NCBI RefSeq assembly: GCF_026930145.1
Contig: NZ_JANHOJ010000003.1
Span: 124,001 to 188,000 of the forward strand
DNA from: Bartonella sp. A05
Lineage (GTDB): Bacteria; Pseudomonadota; Alphaproteobacteria; Rhizobiales; Rhizobiaceae
Length of the DNA stretch: 64,000 nucleotides
Direction of reading: 5' to 3'
Shown: piece after piece, positions 27,443 to 40,130 of the stretch
Position numbering within the stretch: position 1 is the first letter of the stretch
How the letters are laid out: every line of letters starts with the position of its first letter
Notes under the pieces: model-generated
What the model was told of the DNA's origin: nothing
Seen by the model: only the letters and a program-made list of their open reading frames with translations
Databases searched by the model: none
Translations under genes and position numbers: made by a program

Positions 27443-28678
27443 CTAGCGTACTCGTAAAGCAAAGACGATTGTCGTTGCAACAAGTACGCAAAAGCTTCCC
27501 ATAAAAGGCGCACCAGAAAAATGGAATACAGCATTTTCATGTGTAAATTGTTCAAAAAGGAGTGTATAAAACATAGGTCCAATTATTGAACTCAGTGAAT
27601 TAACAGATGTCATCGCCCCCTGCAATTCTCCCTGTACATTTGCTGGCACTTGTGCTGAAGCAATAGAATGCATCGGTGCATGAACAAGATATTCGAGCAT
27701 TGTACACGCAAAAATGGCATAAACCATCCACCCTTGCGTTGCGAACATGTAGCCAAGCATAGCAACCAATGCAAAAAGGAGGCCCAACATCACAATTTGC
27801 CAATTACTCCAAGACTTAGAAAGATACGGCAAAATGAGAGCGGCCACGATAATCTGCCCCAGACCAAAGACAGCATAAGACACTCCTATAGAAAATGTGC
27901 TCCAATTATAACGTTCTTTAGCAACAAATGCCCAAATGCTTGGCCATACTGAATCTCCAAGACAATAAAGAAAAAAAGCCAATAGCACCCAAGAAACTGT
28001 TGGATATTGTCTAAGTTGTAAAAGTGCACCTAAAGGATTTGCACGCTTAATATCAAAACGACGCCTATTATGTATAGAAAGAGTTTCCGGAAGCATGACC
28101 CATGCAAAAACAAAATTAATGAATGAAAAACCGGCAGCAAAATAGAATGGAACACGCGGCCCAAAATGACCTAAAATACCGCCGATAAAGGAGCCTAAAA
28201 TAAATCCAAGCCCAAACGCCAGCCCTATCAAACCAAAATTACGTGTGCGGGTTTTATCATCTGATATATCAGCTAAGTAAGCAGAACATGTCGAGAAACT
28301 AGCACCACTTACCCCAGATAAAAGACGTCCGATAAATAACATAGAATAACTCCATGCTATAGCGCATATAAGGTTATCAATAGCAAAGCTGATGATAGAG
28401 ATAAGCAGGATAGGACGACGGCCATAACGGTCAGAAAGATTGCCTATAAAGGGAGAAAATAAAAATTGCATCACTGAATAGGCTATCAGTAACTTTCCTC
28501 CATCCACAGAAGCCTTACTAATGTCTTGCCCCGTCAACTGATTAAAATATTCAGGCAAAATAGGACTGATAATTGCAATACCAATAATATCCAATAATAA
28601 AATAATAAAAACTAAAATAAGCCCACGACGAACAGATCTCAGGTCAAGCTTTTGATCTCTCACAGCTATCCCCTGCAT
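27443..28678 (-). CDS. MFS exporter of the TetA/TCR type
   Basis: Major facilitator superfamily transporter of 411 residues with twelve predicted membrane segments. The diagnostic loop between helices 2 and 3 reads GNLSDRYGRRPILL, the helix 5 antiporter motif region reads GLAFGLGFILGSFIGGILG, and DIIGIAIISPILPEYF near residue 30 is typical of the TetA-like drug:H+ antiporter branch. Substrate cannot be told from sequence; chromosomal relatives are often annotated as tetracycline-resistance-like without conferring resistance. It lies between carA and carB on the opposite strand. GGGAGG stands 9 bases before the ATG. Confidence 0.9.
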   Translation of the reverse strand: MQGIAVRDQKLDLRSVRRGLILVFIILLLDIIGIAIISPILPEYFNQLTGQDISKASVDGGKLLIAYSVMQFLFSPFIGNLSDRYGRRPILLISIISFAIDNLICAIAWSYSMLFIGRLLSGVSGASFSTCSAYLADISDDKTRTRNFGLIGLAFGLGFILGSFIGGILGHFGPRVPFYFAAGFSFINFVFAWVMLPETLSIHNRRRFDIKRANPLGALLQLRQYPTVSWVLLAFFLYCLGDSVWPSIWAFVAKERYNWSTFSIGVSYAVFGLGQIIVAALILPYLSKSWSNWQIVMLGLLFALVAMLGYMFATQGWMVYAIFACTMLEYLVHAPMHSIASAQVPANVQGELQGAMTSVNSLSSIIGPMFYTLLFEQFTHENAVFHFSGAPFMGSFCVLVATTIVFALRVR

Positions 28679-28885
28679 CCTCTACATTCCTCCCGCTTCT
28701 CAGAGTGTTTACATAGCATGATTGATTTCATAAAGAACTAAAATAATATCATAAAATTCTATTTTGAAACATAATAAAAACACATTTTAATTACTTTTTT
28801 ACGTTTTACGAATAAATTGTAGACAAATGACTAAAAATCATACAGATTTGCACACATTGGTGTAAAATGTCCTCAAATTAACTGC

Positions 28886-28897
28886 GTAACATGTTAC
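28886..28897. repeat. 12-bp palindrome GTAACATGTTAC, copy 1
   Basis: A perfect 12-base palindrome lying at the end of the oxidase relic. The identical sequence occurs at 57361-57372. Confidence 0.6.
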
Positions 28898-28899
28898 TT

Positions 28900-29320
28900 C
28901 ACGATTACAATTCTAAAAAGATTCTCTTTGCTTGAGTTCAACAAGCTTAAACTCTCCGATAGCAATGCGCTCGCAATCCCATTCATATAAAAACAGCATG
29001 AACAATTATACGAGATATATCTGAAGTTTATGGCCTCAAAACATCTGTTAACGCACCACCAACGAGCGTAAAAGATCATCCTAAGACACCAAAGCATTGG
29101 AAGTTCAAAACGAATCCAACCTTTATACATAGTAAGCAACCAATTAAAAGACCTTAACACCCGTTGGCACAGCAATGATCATCGTCGCCTTCCCCCAGAA
29201 AAGGTATTCATAACTTGACCACCACCCATTGTGAAAAAATGAGTACAATTTTAGAAACAAGAATAGGAATAGGAATGATCAAAATATAAACAAAACCAAT
29301 TTCCTAACCACCACTCTAGC
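28900..29320 (-). pseudogene. Relic of a haem-copper quinol oxidase subunit I (CyoB-like)
   Basis: Minus-strand pieces in shifting frames match subunit I in the right order: FVYILIIP (about 29305-29280; family HPEVYILILP), HFFTMGGGQVMNTFSG (about 29240-29195; family HHFFTMG...FFG), ATMIIAVPTGVKVFNWLLTM (about 29190-29130), KGWIRFELPMLWCL, and FTLVGGALTDVL in yet another frame (family FTVGGMTGVLLA). These blocks belong to helices VI-IX of the oxidase. Spacing between the first two is too short, so there is also a deletion. CyoB and CtaD are both possible; HFFTMG favours CyoB. Confidence 0.75.
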
Positions 29321-29914
29321 CCGCTATCTGGTTTAAATACTTCACTAAAATTGAGCTTACGATCATAAAAGCCAAGCTAAATCAACCCTCAAGATTGTAA
29401 ACTCTACAAATGGAACAAACACTGGACAAAAAAATAAATAGAAATACGCTTTTTATAATGTGTATTATTTTGGCACAAAATTGTATTCTTAGTCTTCTCT
29501 AACCACCATCACTGCAATAAATTGACCGCATTCATCATTTAAGCTTAATGGAAATAGTGCTAAAAATACTATGTTTACTATTTCCAATAAAACTATTATA
29601 TCTAATAAAGTTTCATTTTTCGTAAAGTAACTACTTATATTCTATAAATCGCAGCAATCTTCAACATTCAGACTTTATCAACATTCTTTTCAAGGCTTTA
29701 TTGTTTTCTTTATTACAAGTCATCTCTTCACGTTTAACATTAAGCTATTCAGCACAAAAAAGATTATTAAGCTTCAATTCTATGAAAAACGCATAAAAAG
29801 GCATTTTATAGCTTACTTTCTTCATCTATTAACCTATAAAGCACATTTAACCTTAAAATTTTAATATTCTGCCTGTCGCAATTGCACGCAGGTGTTTGTT
29901 ATAAGGAAAAAAAC
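29321..29914. other. Non-coding stretch ahead of carB
   Basis: About 590 bases between the oxidase relic and carB. It may hold more of the decayed oxidase locus, but I find no further recognisable blocks. Confidence 0.4.
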
Positions 29915-32900
29915 ATGCCGAAACGCACAGATATAAAATCTATTCTTATCATTGGAGCAGGACCTATTATCATTGGTCAGGCATGTGAATTTGACTATTC
30001 CGGCACACAGGCCTGTAAAGCTTTAAAAGAAGAAGGTTACCGCATTATTCTGGTTAATTCTAATCCTGCAACCATTATGACCGATCCGGATTTAGCTGAC
30101 GCAACTTATATCGAGCCTATTACCCCAGAAGTCGTTGCTAAAATTATCGCCCATGAACAACCCGATGCTCTTTTGCCAACCATGGGAGGACAAACAGCAC
30201 TCAATACTGCTTTATCATTAAAACGTATGGGAATTTTAGATCGCTATAATGTTGAAATGATCGGGGCTAATGCTGATGCTATTGATAAAGCTGAAGATCG
30301 GGCATTGTTTCGCAAAGCGATGGCAAAAATCGGTCTGGAAACACCGCACTCCATGTTAGCTAATGCCACTGAACTCAAAGAAGAAGATCGCCGACAACAC
30401 GCACAAACACGCAATCGACTTCAATCTGAACTTTCTGGTGATGCACTCGACCAAGCATTAGAAAAACTGGAAAATGAGTGGCGTCAAACAGAAGCGGATC
30501 GTAAACAACATTATATAGCACATGCTACCGCTAAAGCGGTTCAAGCGCTTGATACTATTGGTCTTCCAGCGATTATCCGCCCTTCATTTACGCTTGGGGG
30601 AACAGGAGGCGGCATTGCTTACAATCGTACCGAATTTTATGAAATCATTGAACGTGGTCTTGAAGCTTCACCCACAACGGAAGTTCTGATTGAAGAAAGT
30701 GTCTTGGGATGGAAAGAATATGAAATGGAAGTTGTCCGCGATAAAAAAGACAACTGTATTATCGTCTGTTCCATTGAAAATATCGATCCTATGGGAGTTC
30801 ATACCGGTGATTCTATCACTGTTGCCCCTGCTCTGACCTTAACCGATAAAGAATATCAAATTATGCGCAACGCTTCAATTGCTGTGCTACGTGAAATTGG
30901 TGTTGAAACCGGTGGATCTAATGTACAGTTTGCTGTTAATCCTGAAAATGGCCGCTTAATTGTTATTGAAATGAACCCTCGTGTTTCCCGTTCTTCAGCG
31001 CTTGCGTCAAAAGCAACAGGTTTTCCAATTGCTAAAATAGCGGCTAAACTAGCAGTCGGCTACACGCTCGACGAACTCAAAAATGACATTACAGGCGGTG
31101 CAACACCAGCATCGTTTGAACCTTCTATTGACTATATTGTGACTAAGATCCCTCGTTTTGCCTTTGAAAAATTTCCCGGTTCCACGCCTGTTTTAACCAC
31201 TGCGATGAAATCTGTGGGAGAGGTTATGGCGATTGGTCGAACTTTTCAGGAATCTTTGCAAAAAGCGCTCCGGGGCCTTGAAATAGGTCTAACCGGTCTG
31301 GATGAAATTGTACTTCCTGAACATGCTGAATGTGATGAGAAAAATTCTATACGTTCAGCCATTGCAATACCAAGCCCTGATCGTCTGCGCTACATAGCCC
31401 AAGCAATGCGTATGGGTTTACCCTTAAGTGAAATTCATCAAATTAGCAAAATTGATCCCTGGTTTTTGGAACAAATAGCATCCATCATTGAAATGGAACA
31501 ACGTATTCGCGTTCATGGTCTTCCTCAAGATGCAAGCAATTTACGCATGTTAAAGGCTATGGGTTTTTCAGATGCACGTTTAGCCAACCTTACCGGGCAA
31601 AAGCCAGATGATATTGTCGCTTTGCGTAAATCGCTTAATGTCAAACATATTTACAAACGTATTGACACTTGTGCAGCTGAATTTTCTTCACCTACAGCTT
31701 ATATGTATTCAACCTATGAAACACCTTTTGCAAACTTAGAACACTCAGAATCTCAAGTGTCGACACGTAAAAAAATTGCTATTTTAGGCGGTGGCCCTAA
31801 TCGAATCGGTCAAGGCATTGAATTTGACTATTGTTGCTGTCATGCTGCTTTTGCCTTGCGTGATGCAGGCTTTGAAGCCATCATGATTAATTGTAACCCT
31901 GAAACTGTTTCAACCGACTATGATACATCCGATCGCCTTTATTTTGAACCCTTAACAATAGAAGATGTTTTAGCAGTCTTAGAAACAGAACAAGAAAAAG
32001 GCGAATTGATTGGAGTCATCGTCCAATTTGGTGGACAAACACCGCTAAAATTAGCAAGTGCACTAGAAAAAAACAACATTCCCATTTTAGGCACTTCACC
32101 TAGCGCTATCGATCTCGCAGAAGATAGAAATCGCTTTCAGAAATTATTATTCAAGCTTAATTTAACACAACCTAAAAATGGTATTGCCCATTCGATTGAA
32201 CAGGCACGTCTCATCGCTCATGAACTGGGATTTCCATTAGTCGTCCGTCCCTCTTATGTTTTAGGTGGACGTGCTATGCAAATTATCCGTGATGAGCGTA
32301 GCTTGCAGAACTATCTGCTCGAAATCGCCCCCGAGTTAGTACCTGAAGATATCAAAGCTCATTACCCCAACGATAAAACAGCTCAGATCAATACATTGCT
32401 CGGTAAAAATCCGCTTTTATTTGATACCTATCTGACAAAAGCTATCGAAGTTGATGTCGACTGTCTGTCTGACGGAAAAGACACACTCGTAGTCGGTATT
32501 ATGGAACATATTGAAGAAGCGGGAATTCATTCCGGTGATTCGGCTTGTTCTCTACCAGTACACACACTTTCGCATGAGTTAATCGTTGAATTAGAGCGTC
32601 AGACTAAAGCTTTAGCACAGGCACTACATGTTTGTGGCTTTATGAATGTACAATATGCTATCAAAAATGGCACTATTTATGTCTTAGAAGTTAACCCACG
32701 TGCTTCGCGTACTGTTCCATTCGTTGCAAAAACGATTGGCAGACCAATTGCCAAAATTGCTGCACGTATTATGACTGGAGAAAATCTACATAGTGCATTT
32801 CAAGCTTATGGTGGATTACCATCTACACCGCAAAAACCGCATATTGCTGTCAAAGAAGCAGTCTTTCCTTTTGCTCGGTTTCCAGGTGTTGATACGCTAC

Positions 32901-33400
32901 TTGGTCCCGAAATGCGCTCAACCGGTGAGGTAATGGGGCTTGATTACGAGTTTGCACGTGCTTTCGCCAAAGCACAACTTGGAGCCGGTGTCGAGCTTCC
33001 TCAGGAAGGGACTTTGTTTGTTTCTGTTAGAGACGAAGATAAAAAACGCGCATTAAAGCCTGTCAAACGCCTAACTGAACTTGGTTTTTCTGTTTTAGCA
33101 ACAAGTGGAACACAAAAATTCCTCACTGAGCATGGCATTAAAGCCGAAAAAATCAATAAAGTGCTTGAAGGTCATCCTCATATTGAAGATGCCATTTGCA
33201 ATCGGCAAATTCAATTGATTTTTAATACAACAAACACTGCCAGTACCATTTCAGACTCCAAATCATTGCGCCACGCAGCACTGATGTACAAAGTACCCTA
33301 TTATACAACAATAGCAGGATCCGAAGCCGCAGCAAAAGCTATTGAAGCACTTAAAACAAGTCAATTTGAAGTGTGCCCATTACAAAGCTACTTTGCCTAA
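29915..33400 (+). CDS. carB: Carbamoyl-phosphate synthase large subunit
   Basis: Makes carbamoyl phosphate from bicarbonate, two ATP and ammonia delivered by CarA. From the ATG at 29915 (AAGGAAAAAAAC ribosome site) the product has 1161 residues. Two homologous halves are seen: [22 protein letters not shown] opens the first and [21 protein letters not shown] the second, each followed by an ATP-grasp domain ([15 protein letters not shown] and [12 protein letters not shown]). The last 140 residues form the MGS-like allosteric domain ([20 protein letters not shown]). The frame extends upstream to 29882, but family proteins begin MPKRTDI. Confidence 0.98.
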   Translation: MPKRTDIKSILIIGAGPIIIGQACEFDYSGTQACKALKEEGYRIILVNSNPATIMTDPDLADATYIEPITPEVVAKIIAHEQPDALLPTMGGQTALNTALSLKRMGILDRYNVEMIGANADAIDKAEDRALFRKAMAKIGLETPHSMLANATELKEEDRRQHAQTRNRLQSELSGDALDQALEKLENEWRQTEADRKQHYIAHATAKAVQALDTIGLPAIIRPSFTLGGTGGGIAYNRTEFYEIIERGLEASPTTEVLIEESVLGWKEYEMEVVRDKKDNCIIVCSIENIDPMGVHTGDSITVAPALTLTDKEYQIMRNASIAVLREIGVETGGSNVQFAVNPENGRLIVIEMNPRVSRSSALASKATGFPIAKIAAKLAVGYTLDELKNDITGGATPASFEPSIDYIVTKIPRFAFEKFPGSTPVLTTAMKSVGEVMAIGRTFQESLQKALRGLEIGLTGLDEIVLPEHAECDEKNSIRSAIAIPSPDRLRYIAQAMRMGLPLSEIHQISKIDPWFLEQIASIIEMEQRIRVHGLPQDASNLRMLKAMGFSDARLANLTGQKPDDIVALRKSLNVKHIYKRIDTCAAEFSSPTAYMYSTYETPFANLEHSESQVSTRKKIAILGGGPNRIGQGIEFDYCCCHAAFALRDAGFEAIMINCNPETVSTDYDTSDRLYFEPLTIEDVLAVLETEQEKGELIGVIVQFGGQTPLKLASALEKNNIPILGTSPSAIDLAEDRNRFQKLLFKLNLTQPKNGIAHSIEQARLIAHELGFPLVVRPSYVLGGRAMQIIRDERSLQNYLLEIAPELVPEDIKAHYPNDKTAQINTLLGKNPLLFDTYLTKAIEVDVDCLSDGKDTLVVGIMEHIEEAGIHSGDSACSLPVHTLSHELIVELERQTKALAQALHVCGFMNVQYAIKNGTIYVLEVNPRASRTVPFVAKTIGRPIAKIAARIMTGENLHSAFQAYGGLPSTPQKPHIAVKEAVFPFARFPGVDTLLGPEMRSTGEVMGLDYEFARAFAKAQLGAGVELPQEGTLFVSVRDEDKKRALKPVKRLTELGFSVLATSGTQKFLTEHGIKAEKINKVLEGHPHIEDAICNRQIQLIFNTTNTASTISDSKSLRHAALMYKVPYYTTIAGSEAAAKAIEALKTSQFEVCPLQSYFA

Positions 33401-33592
33401 GATTTTTTCACACTACAAAGCGTGGTATTACTCATTATATTTGACCAATTTTTCTCTCCATAAAACAACAATAGTAACTTGCTTTTTATCAAAAAGTTCT
33501 TTATAATGATTTTCGTCGAATTTTTGGTTATGCGACTTTCTTTCCTGTGCACTATGCGCTTTCGACGGGACTTCTCCTGCCTAATTTCGATC

Positions 33593-33620
33593 TATAATGG
33601 TGTTGCAGATTTTTCTGCAA
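33593..33620 (+). promoter_or_regulatory. Promoter -10 and 5' hairpin of the cold-shock gene
   Basis: TATAAT at 33593-33598 is followed by the perfect hairpin TTGCAGA-TTTT-TCTGCAA (33603-33620), which would sit at the very 5' end of a roughly 50-nt leader. A 5' stem of this kind can stabilise the mRNA or sense temperature. No good -35 is visible. Confidence 0.5.
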
Positions 33621-33653
33621 TAGAGAATTATTACATATATTAAGGAGTTTCCT

Positions 33654-33863
33654 ATGTCTACAGGAACAGTTAAGTGGTTTAACGCAACAAAAGGTTTCGG
33701 TTTCATCCAGCCCAATGACGGCAGTGCTGATGTATTCGTACATATTTCTGCTGTTGAGCGTTCAGGTTTGAGCAGTCTTAGCGAAGGGCAAAAAGTTTCT
33801 TATGATGTTCTTCAAGATCGTCGGTCAGGAAAATATGCTGCTGAAAACCTTGCTGCTCTTTAA
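33654..33863 (+). CDS. Cold-shock protein, CspA family
   Basis: A 69-residue single OB-fold RNA chaperone: [20 protein letters not shown] carries RNP1 (KGFGFI) and [13 protein letters not shown] carries RNP2 (VFVHI). Strong AAGGAG ribosome site. It is monocistronic, with a TATAAT box and a 5' hairpin ahead and an intrinsic terminator behind. A paralog lies at 44379-44594 in this window. Confidence 0.95.
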   Translation: MSTGTVKWFNATKGFGFIQPNDGSADVFVHISAVERSGLSSLSEGQKVSYDVLQDRRSGKYAAENLAAL

Positions 33864-33890
33864 ACATTAAAATCTGCGTATTCTACTTTA

Positions 33891-33919
33891 AAAACCTCGC
33901 CTTTTCTGGCGAGTTTTTT
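33891..33919 (+). terminator. Terminator of the first cold-shock gene
   Basis: CTCGCC-TTTTCT-GGCGAG stem flanked by AAAAC and six T. Confidence 0.88.
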
Positions 33920-35605
<1,686 letters not shown>

Positions 35606-36261
35606 AATCCTAAACTGCTCATCCATTATGATAACTCTATTCTACAGTGCTAATATTCTTAATAGCATTTTCGATAATTGCAGTATGGCATAAATAAATT
35701 TTTGACGTAAAAATCGCTGTAAGCAAAATTGCACGAAGACACGCACCATATACCTCCTGTTAGAAAATCTCTCTTAAGCCCCCTTATAAATGGGTAAATA
35801 CATGAACAATCTTTCCAGATAATATTCGCATAAATACATCTCTATTTATTTCTATGTTAGAGTGTGTACCCTTTGCTGTTTTATCCATATTATAAAAAGA
35901 TATACTCTTATGCTTTTATTACAGTAACACTCAATGAACACACAAACCAAAGCCTGATAATAAGAGCGTAAATCTATAGTGTTCTTATAAAATCTATACC
36001 CTTATTGAGAAACTAACATTGAAAACACTGTTACATGCCTACAGAGCTTACAATTATCAATTATATTTGTGATTTTTCAAAACATCTAATGCTCATAGGA
36101 CTAATATTGACTATCATTTAATCTTTATTACTCCATAGTGCTCGTTATTCTTCTAACTTTTCGTAAAACCTTGAAACAAAGAAATATGTGTTTTCCACGA
36201 AAGGAAAGCTTGGGAAATTATCTCTTTTCGTCGTATTCTAACTTTTATATATCATTTAAAA
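35606..36261. other. Non-coding stretch
   Basis: About 650 bases downstream of the aminotransferase, up to the sRNA terminator. No gene or conserved RNA recognised. Confidence 0.5.
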
Positions 36262-36404
36262 AGATAAAAAAAACCGGACGAGCGCCCGGTTGAGTTAGAA
36301 GATCTTTAGAAAATCTCTAGGAATTAAATCAATCTGTTAGACCTTCGGAAGGGAACACTCAAGAAAACGTAACGAAAGGAACATAATCAAGAGGAGATTT
36401 TTAT
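36262..36404 (-). ncRNA. AbcR-like (alpha-r15) small RNA candidate
   Basis: Minus-strand transcript unit: -35 TTAAAT (36439-36434), 17-base spacer, -10 TTATAA (36416-36411), then about 140 nt ending in the terminator ACCGGGCGCTCGTCCGGT plus eight T (36290-36266). The body has no reading frame and displays unpaired anti-Shine-Dalgarno-like stretches (ATCTCCTCTTG and TGTTCCCTTCCG). It lies just downstream of the lsrB/vtlR-type LysR gene, which follows trxB. In Sinorhizobium, Agrobacterium and Brucella the AbcR sRNAs occupy this position. The position and architecture make an AbcR homologue likely; the sequence match itself is not verified. Confidence 0.68.
36266..36290 (-). terminator. Terminator of the AbcR-like RNA
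   Basis: GC-rich stem ACCGG...CCGGT with a CGCTCG centre, followed on the minus strand by eight T. Confidence 0.85.
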
Positions 36405-36521
36405 GCCATTTTATAAAAGGAAACACAATAAAAATTTAAGATTGTCTCCTATGCAATAGGCACATAGCTTATTTGAATTTTTATATTTTTACGCTTTCAA
36501 CAACTTAAAAACCTCACTTCA

Positions 36522-37427
36522 TTAAAATGACCATTTGCGGGCTTTTAGGAAAATATAATCTCGAAAAGCATTCAGCTTTGCAGAATTCTTTAAAGTATCA
36601 GAATAACAAAAAAAGGTATCAAAGGAAGGAATATCTGTCATATCAGGGAAAAGACGCACAAGTTGCTCATCATTATTCACGATATAATCAGGAAGCACAG
36701 CAATACCAAGATCATTCATAAGCGCTTGCTTAATTGAAATAATATTATTAATTTGTAATACTGAAACACGCAGAGAACCGCCACTTCTCCCAGCTTTTTC
36801 CAACCAATTCAAACCAGATAAATAAGATGAAACAGGTTCACCAAATGAAATAATGCGATGATCATCCAGATCAGACAATTTCTCTGGCTTGCCATAATGA
36901 GCAATATAATTTTCTGAAGCGTACACATGCATATGAACTGTAAACAATTTTCTTTGGATGAGATCGGGTTGTTGTGGCTGATGTAAGCGAACAGCGCAAT
37001 CTGCATGCCGCATTGTCAAATCAATCTCTTCATCATCAAGCAACAGTTGAATTTGCATATCAGGATAAAGACTTAGAAATTCAGGCATACGCTCTGCAAG
37101 CCATCCCGCTCCCATTCCAAAAGTCGATGTAACACGCAGATGCCCTGTTGGCTTTTCTTTGCTTTCGCTCAATTGAGATCGTGCATTTTCAAGCTTCATC
37201 AAAATATCATAAGCCGTACGGTAGAGGATCTCACCTTGTTCTGTTAAAATCAAACCACGTGCATGACGCTGAAACAATGGCACCCCAACATCCTGCTCTA
37301 AAGCTGAAACTTGCCGCGAAATTGCTGATTGAGACAAGTGAAGCTTTTGAGCTGCATGCGTAAAAGACCCTGCTTCTGCAGCAGCGTGAAAAACTCTTAA
37401 TTTGTCCCAATCTAAAGGTGAAACCAC
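36522..37427 (-). CDS. lsrB: LysR-family regulator, LsrB/VtlR type
   Basis: Transcription factor of 301 residues with a GTG start. The N-terminal winged HTH reads LDWDKLRVFHAAAEAGSFTHAA then KLHLSQSAISRQVSALEQ; the remainder is the substrate-binding domain (GHLRVTSTFGMGAGWLAERMPEFL). In rhizobia this gene sits between trxB and the AbcR sRNAs and controls envelope and redox functions and sRNA expression; VtlR of Brucella activates AbcR2. Here trxB is 51 bases upstream on the same strand and the AbcR-like RNA lies downstream, so the same circuit is likely. The gene symbol is by synteny and overall resemblance. Confidence 0.82.
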   Translation of the reverse strand: MVSPLDWDKLRVFHAAAEAGSFTHAAQKLHLSQSAISRQVSALEQDVGVPLFQRHARGLILTEQGEILYRTAYDILMKLENARSQLSESKEKPTGHLRVTSTFGMGAGWLAERMPEFLSLYPDMQIQLLLDDEEIDLTMRHADCAVRLHQPQQPDLIQRKLFTVHMHVYASENYIAHYGKPEKLSDLDDHRIISFGEPVSSYLSGLNWLEKAGRSGGSLRVSVLQINNIISIKQALMNDLGIAVLPDYIVNNDEQLVRLFPDMTDIPSFDTFFCYSDTLKNSAKLNAFRDYIFLKARKWSF

Positions 37428-37478
37428 AATTTTTCTCTATTTTTTATTTTATTGATAAATAACAATCTTTGTGAATAC

Positions 37479-38432
37479 TTATGTTTGCGAATCAAAAAAC
37501 CGCTCCACTTCCAACGCTGCCATACATCCCCTTCCAGCTGCAGTCACAGCTTGACGAAACACATCATCCACTACATCTCCTGCAGCAAAAACACCAGAAA
37601 TACTTGTTGCTGTTGAATCTGGTGCTGTCCATAAATAACCTCCCGGCTTTTGCCTCAATTGCCCTTCAAACAAAGAAACGGCAGGATCATGACCAATAGC
37701 GATAAATATTCCATCAACATCCAATTTAACTTCTTGATTTGTTTTAACATTTTTAAGACGCACACCCGTCACAACAGCACCTCGTGGTGGCTGAGCTGGC
37801 AAACCAATAATCTCTTCCACAACATGATCCCAAATAACGCGGACATTATCACAGGCTAATAACCTATCTTGCAAAATCTTTTCCGCCCGAAAATGATCTC
37901 GCCGGTGCACTACGCTTACACTTTTAGCCAAATGCGACAAATAAAGAGCTTCTTCAACGGCTGTATTGCCACCACCCACAACAATAACATCCTTATTGCG
38001 ATAAAAGAAACCGTCGCAAGTAGCACAAGCAGAAACACCGCCCCCCATAAAGATCTGTTCGCTTTCTAAACCAAGCCAACGAGCCTGCGCTCCCGTCGCA
38101 ATAACTAACGCATCACAACAGTATTGCGTTCCAGAATCTCCATATAAGGTGAAAGGGCGCTTCGATAAATCAGCTTTGACAATACTATCATAGACAATTT
38201 CCGTACCTACATGTTCAGCTTGCTTTGCCATTTGTTCCATCAACCATGGACCTTGAATTGGATCAGCAAAACCTGGATAATTTTCAACATCAGTCGTAAT
38301 GGTTAACTGTCCTCCCTGTTGCAATCCAGTAATCAAAACTGGTTTAAGCATTGCCCTCGCGGCATAGATTGCTGCTGTATAACCAGCGGGACCCGAACCA
38401 AGAATAAGAACGCGTGTACGCAATTGTGCCAT
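37479..38432 (-). CDS. trxB: Thioredoxin-disulfide reductase
   Basis: FAD- and NADPH-dependent enzyme reducing thioredoxin. From the ATG at 38432, preceded by GAGGGAG, the product has 317 residues. Motifs: FAD-binding [16 protein letters not shown], redox-active CATC in [10 protein letters not shown] at about residues 136-139, NADPH-binding [16 protein letters not shown], and the second FAD motif [21 protein letters not shown]. It is upstream of the LysR gene and probably cotranscribed. The frame extends to 38453, but that leaves the ribosome site inside the gene. Confidence 0.97.
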   Translation of the reverse strand: MAQLRTRVLILGSGPAGYTAAIYAARAMLKPVLITGLQQGGQLTITTDVENYPGFADPIQGPWLMEQMAKQAEHVGTEIVYDSIVKADLSKRPFTLYGDSGTQYCCDALVIATGAQARWLGLESEQIFMGGGVSACATCDGFFYRNKDVIVVGGGNTAVEEALYLSHLAKSVSVVHRRDHFRAEKILQDRLLACDNVRVIWDHVVEEIIGLPAQPPRGAVVTGVRLKNVKTNQEVKLDVDGIFIAIGHDPAVSLFEGQLRQKPGGYLWTAPDSTATSISGVFAAGDVVDDVFRQAVTAAGRGCMAALEVERFFDSQT

Positions 38433-38678
38433 AAGCTCCCTCTTATCTTTCAACCTTTATTTATATCTATTAATTATAATGGAATGCAGCTTTTAAAAAA
38501 CTTTTTCAACAACTCAGATTATGGTGTATACGCATTTTTTTCAAGGTTGACTAAAAGGTTGATTGCCAATTTATCATAGCATGCTTAGTATGAGAATTAA
38601 GCTTTATCCTATAAGCACAAATATATAAAATCTAATGAACACAAAACCATAACAACTGTAAAGAGATAGGAAAAAACC

Positions 38679-40130
38679 ATTTTTCAATTTATTATCAATG
38701 TCTGTGCACGTTTTGCATTAATCATGGGTATGGCTATGCTTTTGCCAGCTTTTACGGATTTGCGCGATGGCAATCATAATTGGGCAACTTTTCTCTACTC
38801 TTGCGCCATAACAACCATGTTAGCAACACTGATTCTTTTAGCAACTAGAGGTGCTACCTGCCGTTTTTCGGCACGGCTTGGCTTTACACTGACTGTTTGT
38901 CTTTGGCTGACCGGAAGTATCGTAGGCGCCCTCCCTCTTTATCTTTCTCCTCTTCCAATCTCCCTAGCGGGAGCGTTTTTTGAATCCATCTCTGGCATTA
39001 CAACCACAGGCTCCACAGTTATTACTGGTCTTGATAATTTATCACGAAGTATCTTACTATGGCGCTCTATCATATGCTGGATCGGAGGTATCGGCTTTAT
39101 CGGTTTAGCACTGTTGCTATTGCCTTCTCTCCGTGTTGGAGGAGTACAACTTTTCCATATGGAATCATCAGATAAATCCGAAAAAATATTGCCCCGTATC
39201 AATCAAATAGCCAATGGAATTATTATAGCCTATGCTGGATTAACACTTGCTTGCATGCTTTCCTATTTCGCTGCTGGTATGACCTTATTTGATGCTATAA
39301 ACCATGCAATGAGCACAATAGCAACAGCTGGATTTTCGACCCATGATGCCTCTTTTGGCTATTTTTCTGATAAGCCTGCTATTCTAATTATTGCAACAAT
39401 CTTTATGCTACTTTCTTCATTACCTTTTATACTTTATGTTAAATTAGTTTTTCCTGGACATTCTAAACGTTACATTGATCCGCAAATTATCGTTTTTCTA
39501 AACATTGTTTTCTTTTTCAGCCTTGCCTTAGCGATATGGTTACGGTTTCATGATCATTTAACCTCTCACTGGATTTTTCTTGATGTGATTTTTCACCTCG
39601 CGTCTATCATTAGTACTACCGGCTATAATGCTGAAGACTATCAACTTTGGGGGCCTTTTTCGCTTGGTATTTTCTTTATTGTTTCTTTTATAGGTGGGTG
39701 TTCTGGTTCTACCTCTGGCGGTATAAAAATCAACCGCTTAATTATTCTTTGGTGCATCGCCAAAACAAGTATGATAAAACTTCTTTCCCCTCATACCATA
39801 GTAAAAGTTCGCTATGACCATAACAATGTATCAAGTGATATTGCTAAATCCGTTTTGCTCTTTGTATGTCTTTACATGTTCTGCCTTATGATTGGTACTG
39901 CACTTTTACTCACTACCGGACTCGATTTTACTTCTGCCTTTACAGGCGTATTAACAGCGCTTTCAAACGTTGGACCGGGTTTTGGAGATATTATTGGCCC
40001 TAATGGAAATTTCTCCACAATTAATGATAATGCCCTATGGATCTTGAGCTTTCTCATGCTGGCTGGACGTCTTGAAATTATAACTATATTCGTGCTTTTT
40101 ATTCCCACCTTCTGGCACGAACAATTTTAA
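38679..40130 (+). CDS. trkH: Trk-type potassium uptake protein TrkH (apparent ATT start)
   Basis: Membrane subunit of the Trk K+ uptake system, about 483 residues with the four P-loop segments of the family (for example SGITTTGSTVITG, STIATAGFSTHD, SIISTTGYNAEDY and ALSNVGPGFGD), the selectivity-filter glycines being visible in each. The first ATG is at 38724, but it has no ribosome site and would cut into the first membrane helix. The frame runs 15 codons further up to an in-frame TAG at 38667; in that gap AGGAAAAAACC precedes an ATT at 38679, giving IFQFIINVCARFALIMGMAM. ATT initiation is therefore the best reading. The regulatory TrkA is not in the window. Confidence 0.9.
   Translation: MFQFIINVCARFALIMGMAMLLPAFTDLRDGNHNWATFLYSCAITTMLATLILLATRGATCRFSARLGFTLTVCLWLTGSIVGALPLYLSPLPISLAGAFFESISGITTTGSTVITGLDNLSRSILLWRSIICWIGGIGFIGLALLLLPSLRVGGVQLFHMESSDKSEKILPRINQIANGIIIAYAGLTLACMLSYFAAGMTLFDAINHAMSTIATAGFSTHDASFGYFSDKPAILIIATIFMLLSSLPFILYVKLVFPGHSKRYIDPQIIVFLNIVFFFSLALAIWLRFHDHLTSHWIFLDVIFHLASIISTTGYNAEDYQLWGPFSLGIFFIVSFIGGCSGSTSGGIKINRLIILWCIAKTSMIKLLSPHTIVKVRYDHNNVSSDIAKSVLLFVCLYMFCLMIGTALLLTTGLDFTSAFTGVLTALSNVGPGFGDIIGPNGNFSTINDNALWILSFLMLAGRLEIITIFVLFIPTFWHEQF

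Noticed and set aside
28894-29175. Minus-strand 93-codon ORF as a real gene
   Set aside because: Its readable part is one fragment of the oxidase subunit I relic; the rest is out of frame.
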